DNA from: Agelaius tricolor | Lineage: Eukaryota > Chordata > Aves > Passeriformes > Icteridae | DNA: 64,000 bases | Direction of reading: 5' to 3' | NCBI GenBank assembly: GCA_023055355.1 | Contig: JALJCS010000004.1 | Coordinates: forward strand, 12,988,001 to 13,052,000 | In this document: one piece after another, positions 40,401 to 52,260 of the stretch | How positions within the stretch are numbered: position 1 is the stretch's first letter | Layout: each line of letters opens with the position of its first letter | Made by a program: the position numbers and the translations under genes | Notes under the pieces: model-generated | The model's input: only the letters and a program-made list of their open reading frames with translations | The model's database searches: none | Told to the model about the DNA's origin: nothing

Positions 40401-43400
40401 ATCTTATCTTTGTCGATAATACACCAAAAACACCAGTTCTGTACTCAGCAGTAGTCAAAACTTTCACATTCTCAGATTTATTACACAAGTAGTGGAAGAC
40501 ACTATAGAGAACGTAATTATTATCTTCCCTTATAGGTGAATAAATCCTGAGTTCCCTGCATGGGAACTATAAACCTATAGTTAGGTAAATATGTAACTAC
40601 ATAACTCTAGTCCAGATATAAACTACAACTTGCTTCCCTGACCTGTTAACTGTGGTCATTGAATGTATTCCTTATGCACCAGCATAGCACAGCATCTTGG
40701 AGACAGCAGTACAGGACAGAAGGAATTAGAATTAATACCTGAAGGAAGGAGGCGTTTCCAGGTTAAATAACTCTCGGTGACTGTGGTCACTCTTTGCAGC
40801 ATGTTTTTCTAGGCCATATGCAAACCTATCTAATTATAGATTATAAAGCCTAGCATGCTGGAATAGTAGCACCTTACAAAATCAATAATGTCAAAAGGTG
40901 GACATAATTAAAACCAATATAATTATAATCCTGCCAAGAGCTGGCTCTGGCAACACTGTAGGAAACAAACCAGAACAGAGCTGTTCCAGTGGGTTCATCA
41001 ACATCCTAGCTAAGCTACACCAATTTCTTTGCAACTGCTCCAATCAAGTAATACTATTTCCTCTTACCTACACTTTCCTCTAAAGGAAAAAAAAGTGCAT
41101 TCCCATATAACCTCAAAATGCGCAGGTCCCTTCTGTTACAAGTAACTTCTGTCATCTGATCATAAATCAAAATATCTTCCCCCTTGCTATGCACCCCATT
41201 TTCACTAGAAGTTTCAAGGTTCTACACTTAGGTTATTTCAGTTTGTGCCAGAGAGAGGCTTAAAGCAGAAGTGGATGCTGTGAGCAGCTGAGGTCCTAAG
41301 GCATCTCTCTGTCTCTTATTTCCATTTTCAGGTGCACTTTAAGCTTCCTTGTGTTAGCAGTGATGGACCAATCACAGCACATATTATCATAGCATGAGAG
41401 AGGCTGAAATCTTGACTTCTAGCTGAACTAGGAAAATTGCCTTTTCTTCCTCTCAGAGTTTCTACTTTCCCGAGGTGGGAGGGAAGCACATTCAAGCAGA
41501 TTTCATGAGTGTGATGGCAAATCAAATTCAGTTATCAGAAAGAAGAATCAGAAGCCTGAAATGGCCAATCTTCTGAAGCACCCTGCAGAGTTATCAGTGA
41601 AATGTGTAGCTATTTGCCCTCATCCATAAAGTGCCCTGCACACACACTGTGCAGTGAATCTGAGATTGCTGCATTAGGGTCCTTGTCAGGAAGGGGAGAA
41701 TAATTTCTTGGTTTTGCTAAATGAAATTCTTCCTTGTTGGCATGGCTATCAAGATTTTCAAGTAGCTTTGTCTCCACGTGCCCTTGCACAGCTCCAGGAG
41801 AACCATCCCAGGCAGCCCTCTCCAACTTCTTGGTCTCAGGAATCTCACATATGCAGATCAGAGCTGCTGGTGACTAACCAAAATGTTTGCAAGAGGGATC
41901 CTACAGTTTGTGCCTCCAACTGCTGGGCTGCTTACCAAGTGTCACTCTAGGTTACTTTGCTGTTAACTCTTCTTTTGAAGAGTGTTCAATCTGTTACCTA
42001 ATGAGGCAGAGAAACTGGCAGGCAGGCCTTGGGACAGTTCCTCCGAAACCTCTTCCCAGTCTCTAGCTCAGACCTGATCCTGCAGACCTAAGGAATAACA
42101 ATGGCAGCCGTGTCTCCATCAGGTGGAAATGGCTGCTTCTGTAGAAGATGTTAATTAACATCCTACAACAGCAACATCAGCAGCATGTCGGGGAGGAGGG
42201 AGCCAAAGGGAATGGGAAATTTAAAGCCAGCCAGAGCTCAGTGGAGCATTAGTGTCCAAGTCTTTGCCTGCCAGCCTGCAGGTGTTGGAGAGATTTCATT
42301 CTGCACCAGCCCAAAGGGATACAGTTTATTTGTGACAAAGGTTCTGTGGAGGATGTTCCTCCCCAGCTCTCCCCAGGTATTTTTGATCCCCACTGGTATG
42401 AATGATGTGAAAACAACCTTCCTGTTTTGTTTTGGCAGGTTCCAGATTGCTGGAGGTTTGGCCACACTGATCAGCCAAGTCAAACATGAATTGTTCTCCT
42501 AGTCAAAAGCTGTGTTGGGATTTCAGATGCCGTAAGACAAGGATCCATCAAGCAGTAACCAAAAAGTGTGAAATACAATATTTCACTTAGAGCCATGCTA
42601 CGTGATTGGACTCAATCTGTAAAATCATAATGCTATCAAGGGAACTTGCATCCAGATGTGTTACAGGGGTATCACTTCCCCATAATTTTTATAATTAGTC
42701 TGTCATAGCAGTACTCTCTCTTCCCCCAGCAGACAGCTGTCAGGAGTTCCACACTTGTTCTCCATTTAATCCTGACTGTGACCAAATGTTTTACTCATTT
42801 CTCTTGTGAGAGAACAAGGCTCCAAAGAAAAGAACTCAAAACTCTTCTTCTTTACTCGTACTACCGAGTACAGTATACTCTGTAAGCAGTGATTGTGTCT
42901 GTCCCAAAATATTCTGACAATCAAAAACTGAAATTATTTGTTCTGCCTATCTCTGAGCTTCTTTCTTTGTCTCTCGTCCAGGTGGAAATGAAGACAGTAT
43001 GAGGATCCCATCCACTCTATTGCAAATTCCATAGAAGAACATTGAATAGAAGACAAGCACTATTCCTAACCAGAGAGAAAGGTCTTATCTGTAAATCTAT
43101 GAGCAGTGTGTTTTAAAATCCAGTGTAAGTTTTCTTAAACAAAACCAGGTATTTTTATCCATTTCTTACAGACTGGAAGTACAAAAAAAAATTATCTATT
43201 CTGATTCTCAGTCCTTCTAAGGTATATAACAGCAATAAATCATAGGGAAATAAGAAGTGCAAGTATCAAAATATGCTGTGATACTTTCCCATGTACTAAA
43301 TCACCAGCTTGACTTCCTTGGTTTTGATAGGCTAAAAAGTTTAATTAAAAAAGAACATACTTATCAGACCACTTGCAGAACCATGAATTTTAAGATAGAA

Positions 43401-44073
43401 ACTGTCTCTCCTGGGGCAACTGTAATTCTCTTTTTTGACCAAATGTGTGGAGCTAGACTAAGAAAAGCAAAGGTATAAAGGAGTCAGACTAAAGAAGATA
43501 GCTGGGAAACATGCAGTGACATACTCTGCATTAATAAAGCAATAAGACAATGGCTTGCACCCTCAAATAAGGTGAATACACAACAACTGTGCAGGAAAAT
43601 AAACCCAGATTAATAAACTTTATTCTATTAAATTAAGAGGTATTGCAACATATCCCATACCATTACGCAAAATAGATGTTTCTTGACTATTTGTAAGGGT
43701 GGTTTTGTCTTTTCCCTTTTCATTATCCACCCAAATTACATTACTGCAATTTGACTTTCAGGCTGTGGCCTCCAAAATTAAGTAATGGAATTTAAGTGAG
43801 GGACAAAGGCATCGATCGGTGCCGAAGTAGTTTTGCTAATGTACTTTGGGTAATCCTGCCAGCTGCACTGGCTTGTGGCCTTAACCAAGGGCACCAGAGC
43901 AGCCAGCTGCCCTCACAGGGCCTCGATCTTCCCCGTCAGCAGCTACATGCCTTGCTCTTTACAGTGGGAAGGGGCAGGTCTGGGGTGTCAAAATGCCAAG
44001 AAAGCACCTTGATTTTGTCAAGGGTAAATGTTATGGTAGCCCAGTGAGGTTGTTGGGGATGGGTGGTGCAGCA
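37454..44073. other. Non-coding stretch, no gene seen
   Basis: The sequence is unique, with a short GAAA-type run near 38898-38920. Around 43810-43940 there is a small local rise in CpG (five sites). Open frames are about 105 codons at most and unrelated to known families. Confidence 0.7.
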
Positions 44074-44510
44074 CAGGCACAGAATCACAGACTTGATTAG
44101 GTTGGAAAAGACCATCTCTGAGATCATCAAGCCCAGCCTTTTGACCAATCAAGACTCTTTTGACTGGGTGCCACATCCAGTTTTAGCTCAAACACCTCCA
44201 GAGATGGTGATTGCACCACCTTCCTGGGCAGTCCATTCCAATGTCTAATCACCCTTTCTAAGAAGAGACTCCTCCTAATGTCCAACCTAAACATCCACTG
44301 GTGCAGTTTCAGATTATGTCCTCTTGTCCAGTCACTAGTTGCCTGGGAGAAGAGGCTGGTCCCCACCTGGCTACAGCCTCTCTTCAGGGAGTTGTAGGGA
44401 GTGATAAAGTCAGCCCTGAGCCTCCTTTTCTCCAGGTGAAACACACATAGCTCCCTCAGATTCTCCTTGTAAGAATTGTGGCTCAGACCCCACACCAGCC
44501 CTGGTCTTGC
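44074..44510 (-). mobile_element. CR1 LINE 3' fragment with readable ORF2 C-terminus
   Basis: The left edge has the CR1 3' end in reverse (cacagaatcacagacttgat, then aggttggaaaagaccatctc). On the minus strand one open frame across this segment contains a run typical of the CR1 ORF2 C-terminus: [20 protein letters not shown] near 44430, then a [14 protein letters not shown] segment, [20 protein letters not shown] and [12 protein letters not shown] near 44165. No stop interrupts about 100 codons, so this copy is better preserved in frame than the one at 8-10 kb and belongs to a different CR1 subfamily. It lacks the reverse transcriptase domain entirely. Homology fades at about 44510. Confidence 0.92.
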
Positions 44511-47500
44511 TCCAGAGAGAGAAGCCTTGTGAGAAAGCAGCCCTGCTCCAGCATTGAGGGGAATGTCTAACACCACAGGTTTCCCCAGGACCAGATACAG
44601 CAATTCCTGTATAAAAATATGCCTAGACTAGAAATCTTAAAAGCCTCATGCACTGAAAAGGCATCAGTCAAAGTAGGTTATTTGGGAGCAAAAAGTTAAA
44701 TTTGAGTCACTGCGCTAGCATTACACATGTATTTAATTAAATACAGTACTCTCCCAAGAGGAGATTTGAGTATTCCCATAAGAACTGTAAGAGATGGATA
44801 TGTAGAAAGAAACATTGAAGATTTTTGATACAACTAAAAGCTAAATGGTCAACTTTCTCTTTTGGATCACATTTTTGCTTAATAAAAGATGTTTTATTTA
44901 GTAAAAAAGTGATCCAAAATAGATGAATCATTTTTTGAAACCTCAATATATTACTCAGAAATGCTTATATATTTTAGTTTGTCTAAATTTATAAAACAGC
45001 TACAGACTGCCAAAAGAATTATATGTTTACTACTACAGCTCTTCTAGGAGATCCTCAGTAGCAGTTTATATTGGCAGGTCGGGGAATGCAGAAGAAATAT
45101 TAACACTGAAAATGTTTGGGTGGTGAGTTAGCTGTTTCAGCTGCCTCCCTAAAAGAAATCTAACACAAATTTTTGTTCAAATAACCCATGACAATACTAC
45201 AGCAGATTTGAATGAATGAAATGTCCTAAAAACCAAGATCAGAAAAAGCTGTTCATGACAATACCTCAGTCTTTAAGACTGCTTTACCTTTCTACTTCTA
45301 CATACCTGGAGAGCAATGCTAACCAGCGTGGACAGCGTCATGGGAGAAATCCACCAGCAGTGTCCATGCACATACTCCTCTCCCAGGTCACTTCTCTTAG
45401 AGGTTCTGACTGATGCACCCCTAAATCTTTGCAGCCACAGTGTGAAAAACACGGACAGTCTGCATGGAATGAGGATGCAAATCTCTGCAATGGCAGAGGA
45501 GGAGTTTTATTCAGTTTTTCACCAGCCTGCACCTTCCCACTGGCCAGGCCCTGGAGCTCTGCATGGTGACATTGGCATACGATGGCACCATGCTGCTGGG
45601 TAACAGCATAGACAGTCAAATCAAGGAACTGTTTCCTTCTGAAAACCTAAGGGAGATGCATGTCAGTCAGTTTATCAAAGTATGGCATTACCTAGAGCTT
45701 ATTTGTACAAAAGACAAGGCAAGGAGAAAAAAGGAAAAAGGACATTTTTTCTACAATGTAGTGAATTTCGATAAGTTCCAAAAGTTGCTGCTGTAAATTT
45801 AGTCTCAGAGAAATACAGCTGGTGACTCTAAAGTTCAAATGCTGCACAATGGCCAACCTGCTGGTATCCTCCTTCTAGCAGTCAAGTGTCAGTTCTTTGC
45901 TATTAAGCTACAGGAAGAGACCAAACAGCAGTGCACAGAGGCAACTATGGACATGACTATTTGGTGTTTGATCATTTTTGGAAATGCTAGGGTTAATCAG
46001 TGGCCCAGAAGAGGAGAAGCAGTGAAATAAATGCTTTCTGGGGCAGAGAGACTCTTCCTCTCTCTCTCAGAAGGAATCACATCTTCTAAGAGTTAAATCA
46101 GTGTCTTATGCCTTGAAAATTTTCAAGTGCTCTCTTTTGTCTCACAGGTAATAGTACTGAGCAGCAGCACCACCAGATCACCATGCAAAACATGAGACAT
46201 GTCTTTAATTTTGGAGGTATCAATCTCTCAGTAGCATTTCTGATTATTTTTTTCAAAGAACAAAAGGCTTTCCAGAAGAGATGTGATGCCTTAAGAGAAC
46301 AACATGGGCTTGTATGTCTTCTCTTTTTTGTGTTGTACCTTCTGAAACATTAAAAGACATAGGCATTGCAAGAAGGAAACTGCTGAATTGTCTGTGTTCT
46401 GGTAGAGGGTCTGAAGGGCAAGAAGCAAAGCAACCAATGATTCTTTATTTCTGCCATTACATGTCTTTGCTTGAATAGAGGTGACCCCTGCACAGCGTTC
46501 AGAGTGATGTAGTGACACATAAAGGTTACTCACAGCCTTGGTGGTCTGGTCAGACACTCCATCCCACTGTGAATTTGCCTTTCTGGGAGCTGCAGAGCAG
46601 GCTTGACTCCTCATTCCTTTCAAACACTGCCACTTCCCGGTTTAACTGAACCACTGCAGTTCTTCACTTATAAGGAAAGCTGGGATGTGGACTAGACATG
46701 CCATAGAATGGAATTGCTCCAGGAATACCTTGCATTACTGTAAGAGGCTGAAGTCCTAGATTGAAGCAGGAGGAAGTCTGATAAAGCTTGTTTGTATCTT
46801 GAGGAAAATTTCAGTAACTGTTTAGGGACCAGTTAGACGGGTCTCAAATCTTCCATTTATTTGTCCTAACTAAATCTGCAGAGCAGCCACCAAGCTACAG
46901 TATGCTTCAAATGTCCCCTGCTAGCTCCCTGGAACAGTTGGGAGACTTTCTACTCTTAAAAAGCATTACCCGATTAGCCCCCTGAATTTTATGCATTTCT
47001 ACTATCTTCTCATCATTTCAAATATCCTTTGGAAAGTTAAATAAAATTTGCAACTATGAATATACAGGAATTTCTGCTGTTTTCCCATAGCTGAGTTTAT
47101 TGCAGACATCTCAAATGGAAGTTTCTTAGGGCCAACAGTTAATTTGCTTCAGATATTACTATGAAATCTCACAGAATCCTGCAGTCCTCAAGTGTGTCTC
47201 TAAGTCACACAATGGTCAGCTGCAGGCTTAAAAAAGAAACATTTGAATATGAAGAGACACTATGAATATTTAATCACTGCACACATTGCTTTTTAGGGTA
47301 CCACAAATATTTGGAGAACATCATCTCTGTCTTTCTCCAAATGTAAGACAGGTGGTGCTAATGAAACTGCAGTGGGTGGGTTTTAAAAATACCTCCCTGC
47401 AGAGATTTTTAGGAGTGGTTGGATGTGACTCTCATGCAGCTTTCCTCCAGTACTATTTATAACCAGCCCAGCCGTCTGAGGTGCCCTTGAAATATTTCAT

Positions 47501-50500
47501 TATGTCAGCATATAACATTCTGCATACACTGCTGGTTTCCTCTGGCGCAAAGCAGTTGGAAGAATTGTTCTGCAAACAGGAGCTTTAGGTTATGTTCCAG
47601 AAAGCTGATGAAAGCCTGGAAGGACCTCCAAAATGATCCAGACCTCCAGGACTAACCTGACTTAGATTCACAATCTGTTTCTATTGCAAACCTAGAAAGG
47701 TCATCTTTACCAAAGTACTTCCAAACTTACTGCCTAGCACACCAGAGAGCTCTGCTTGTCCTGTCCCCAGGCCCCTTCCTTTTGTCCAGTAGTGCAATAC
47801 TTCTATCAGTGAGCTAAATCTATTAAAGTACCTTCACGCCCACAGACTGCACATAAAAAGCATGCCTGGATGAGGGAAGTTTTACAAAATGGTTAGAGAA
47901 AAGCAAGGCTGACCAGGATGAAGAGAAGACCTCAAACAACACATTAAACTAAACTCAGCTTTTTTTGCACTCCCTGGACTAAAATGTGCTCAGCAGAACC
48001 TGAAATTAGCTCAAGAAAATTGACTTCTGAAAGCACGAACATGGACATACCCCCAAAATGTAAGCCAGGAGGAGGCATAGCATTAAATAAGCCATTACTT
48101 TAAGTGCTCTCTAAATGTCAGTCCTCCTTCGTGCAACATTTCACAGCAGTCCACCACTGACTGTGACCCCACTTCTAGTCTGTCTAGAAAGCCTGTTGCT
48201 TTGAAAAGCCATCAGGTAGATGCCACACTGCTGTTTGTGCACTCAAAGCCTGTGGGCAGCTCAGCTTGTACTTTACTTTGCCAGCTATAATCCTTTATTC
48301 TTGCCCTGAAGATATATATTCCATCCCCAGCAAGGCTGAACACATGAGGAGAGGAATCTGTGCAAAGCACTTACAAAACCTCATGATGATCACCTACAGA
48401 GGCTTTCCAGGAAAAATGTTTTTTCCTGCAAAGGTGAGCACTGCCACCACAGTGCAAGAGACGAGAAGTATTTAACATAGGCATGCTTGATAGTGTTAAA
48501 AGTAATAGGCTTCTTCTTCTCTTCTACAAAGTAATGGTGGGCTTTAAAGAGAGTTTATTCACGGTGCCTTGGAAAATTCATAAACACACAAAGACTGGCT
48601 GCAGCTGAGCTGAGATGTGCCTCATTGTCCTTTAAGGATAGCTTGCAGCAGTAGGCATCCTGTCCAGTCTCTCCAAAAAGAAAAGTGAGCAAGATCTGCA
48701 ACCAGTTCTTGTCTACTACCCCTCCTGCTACTCTGCATGCCCACAGCAGCAAAACTGAATCACTTTTGCACCAGGATGATTTATTTTTAGCCTTCATCTA
48801 ATTATGACACAGGGACAATGGCAGGAAAATTAAGTACTCTTGAGGAGCCTTGTTCGACCCCTCTGAGGGCTGTCCCAGGAGAACCATCAGCCCAATGTTC
48901 AGGTGTCATACCCACCCTCATTCAGGAGCAGCTCTCCAGATCAGGTGTCTGAGGGGGTTTGCTGCTTAGGGCTATGAGATGTTTTATGAAATGCAGGGGA
49001 AAAGCACTTCTGGATGGCACAGGACTCATTATGAGGGGGAATCAAAGGCAGGAAAAGCTAGAGGCTGAGGTGAGTGGAGGCATGAAGAAACCCATAGGAA
49101 AACAGAGCTGTAAAGGGATTTTAAAGGACCAGGTTTGTGTAAATAGTCAGCTTGTCAGTACCTATGTCTTACTGTGCCATGTACCTGGTGTGCATCTGTC
49201 TCATCTTTCACAGTGAACTCCTTTCCACCCCCTTCCTGCATGAGGGGCACTCAGTTATGGTGCAGGTGTCTGGGGATGGTGAGTGATGTGTATGTGATGG
49301 TTGGTACCAGGACCTGGAATGGAGCTGTGCCCTCCAAGGCATGTATGTCCAAACAAAAGCAAGTGGGGAGACTGGGATTTGGTGTCCAGCTATCGGACGG
49401 GCTGGGGACTGAGTCCAGTCATCCTTGTACTGAGTAAATGCTTTCTGTGAATGACTACAGCTGAAGCTCAGAGGCCCCAGCATACACAAACACACACAAG
49501 CACGTGCAGTCCACATGTTCTGCTACTGGTGCCAGTTCTGAGCTTTTGTTTTGTCTTTGGTTTCTAGACAGAAGTGCCTTTTTTTCCTCAAAACTTTGCT
49601 CTTCCCTAACAAATGCACTTTTTGAGCTGTGCACTGTTCAGCACCTGGTTTTTTAATGTTATGCATGGCTTTGGCTGCTCTGAAACAATCTGCAAATGGC
49701 TAGCAAGGAACACAGTTTTCAAATAGACCCATTGCACAGTAAGACAAAAAACAGATGCATGAGTGTCAAGGAAAGCCCATCTAACTCAGCTTTCATGTCT
49801 ATTATCGAGAAGTTGGGTTTATACACAGTGGAGAATAAAACCAAGAGGCTTCCTGAATTACAATTTTAATGGTAAAAGAGATGTGTTAGCATACAGCCCA
49901 GGGTACAGTAACAAAGCCAGTTGTCCCTAGTGTATCACATTATCTGCAGCAATCATCTACCTCATCCACTCCTCTGAGATCTGCAGATCTCTAGTCCCTG
50001 TAGTTACAAGGGGATTTCTAACTGTTTCTATGCTGCAGTTGAGACAATGGATCCACCATTGCCTTGGCCCAATTGTTTGCTTTGAGGGTGGTCACCTGAG
50101 CAGTCCAACACTGCCCTGCTACCATTAATAATCCCTGAATGAACCAGACCAAAAAAACACTTGGAAAGGTGCTTCCATAGTGTGATACAAGATGCCCTAA
50201 AGTGAAACAAAAGAAGTAAGGGAAAACCAAGTAAAGAGCTCTTTGATAAAGAAAGAAAAACTGCAGCAAAATCAGGAAAATCCAGCTGTAAAATAATCAG
50301 AACCATTTCTGGACTCCAAGACCAGGAAGACTTACAGAAGTGGAATGAGCAAAGAGTCTGAACATGGTATAAACCTTTGAGGACTTAGAATGCCAAGCTG
50401 TGCCTGCTTTCATGTTGAAGTCTTGCAGACATGTGCTCCTATAGCTCCTGTGAGCACCTGCCAGCAGATGGGTGGGATCTAGCTGACAATGGCTCTGGAT

Positions 50501-51473
50501 CAGTTTAAAACAGCTGCATGCATCTCTGATAAAACTGATCTGTGGGAGGGCAGATGGATGATAGGTGGACCATTGACTTCTCAATGACTGCACCCTAGCT
50601 GTCACTTTGATGGTGTGGCATACCCATTCTCTCAAATATATGCCTTCTTTTCCCTGAGGCTGGCTGGCTGGCTGATAGCTGTCCATAAAGCTACATGCTT
50701 GTCTTTGGATACCCCTCTTGCTACTTCCAGGGCTTACCTCTCCCACTGGCTGTTTGACCACCTCAGAGGTGCTGAAATGACCCTGGAAGACCCCAGGACA
50801 CAGTTTCTTCCCCCCTAGCTGTGACTGGCCATCTCAGAGCCTCTTTTCTAACCAAGGACCTGACTCCCTCACAGCCACAGGACTCAGTAAAGGCCTTCGT
50901 GAACGGCTTCTGCACTGGGGCTGCTGGGTCACCAGGAAGTGTGCAGGGGCACCGGCCCAGCACTTCCAACATGCAACAAGACATTAAGTGGTATGTGACA
51001 CAAAATCCAAAGCAACCTCATGTACGGAAACAGGCATTTCCCTGTTGATATGACAAACTCATATCTCTTTTCCATTGTGTCTTTTTCCAATTACTTTGCA
51101 CCCAGAAGTGTATAGACTTCTCAGACATCCCAAGTAACCCCTGTGAAGCCTGTATTTTTTCCATTGTCTAAGCACAGACTTCACTGTTTCACAGTCAGCT
51201 CACCCTTCCTGATGACCTTCAGAATCTCCTGCAGAATTCCAATTTTTTCTTTGACTTTAAATTAAGTCTATCATCAATTATGTAACAGTGGCTGTCCTTT
51301 CAGATCCACAGCCACAATAATTACGTTTTTTATGTTCCAGGCACTTAGTGTGTTAGTCTACACAGTTCTTACCTCTTCCATGAATTATGGATAATGATTG
51401 ATTAGTAATAAAATCAGCCTCCTCTCCAATTCCAGCACAAAATCCAGAAAACAGTAGACAATTTTTAAGATCA
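44511..51473. other. Non-coding stretch, no gene seen
   Basis: Unique sequence with no recognisable transposon. Open frames on minus at 50297-50761 (154 codons) and 46291-46623 (110 codons) show no family resemblance, and overlapping frames on other strands are similar in length. Confidence 0.7.
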
Positions 51474-52260
51474 TGAGCGCCTGTGTCCGCAGAACCTGAT
51501 ATTAAGAGAAAGGCGACAAAAAGTGCTTCATCGTTATGTCTGCTTGCTAAAATCTCTTCTGAACACCTGAAAACTATGCGCAGGATGGATTGTCAACAGC
51601 CCAGCTTGAGATCCACAAAAAGGAAGACAAAATCTGTGCAAAATGTGGAGAAGAAAGAGAAGGGCAGAATCTCTGACTTTTGCCTTCCCTCACCCACCAC
51701 CGCCTGCTGTGAGACACCCGAAGGCCTCTGGGAGCCAATGCTGCCAGCTCGAGGAGAATCATTCGATCCTTCTTCCTTGGATCCAAGTCACAAGTGAGCT
51801 GTGGAAGCCCCCCATCTCACTGCTCCTGCCTTCTGTGGTGAGAGCTTGACCATGGGGATCAGGCACAATGCCTGCATTTCGGGGGAAGGGTGGCTACTTT
51901 CTACCTAAGCTCCTCCTGAGATTGGAGAAGGCAAATAAGACACTTCAAATGGCAGAAAACAACAAAAAAAGGTACAAACTGCTTTGCCCCGACCTGGTAT
52001 CAGTGACAAAAAAAGGTAGCAACAGTGTGGTGGTGAGCAATACTATACTTTTTAAAGTAACCTTAGCTTTTAATAACTTTTCCCTACTTTTCCTTCTCCT
52101 TGCCTGTTTTACTGTTAAATAAATTATATCAAATTTTTTGATATCATTGCCTAACCTCATTTTGGTTTTATTCTTGTTTCTGGGAATAAATGAACCTTTG
52201 AGTTCATCCTGCTATATTCACAGAGAGTTTTCTTTGCTCCTCCATGGTGGGGGTGGACTG
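51474..52260 (+). other. CpG-retaining segment with LTR-like 3' end, class unknown
   Basis: The first ~520 bp contain at least 11 CpG sites, while the preceding ~470 bp have about two. The segment then becomes T-rich, with AATAAA at 52118-52123 and 52185-52190 around a stretch reading GCCTAACCTCATTTTGG, which looks like the R/U5 part of an LTR or the end of a processed transcript. An open frame at 51483-51797 (104 codons) is lysine- and serine-rich and matches nothing I know. Possible identities are an ERV leader/LTR, a processed transcript copy, or a noncoding exon. I found no clean terminal duplication. Confidence 0.35.

Noticed and set aside
44127..44603. 158-codon minus-strand open frame as a cellular gene
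   Set aside because: Its central part is the CR1 ORF2 C-terminus and it overlaps the CR1 3' end.
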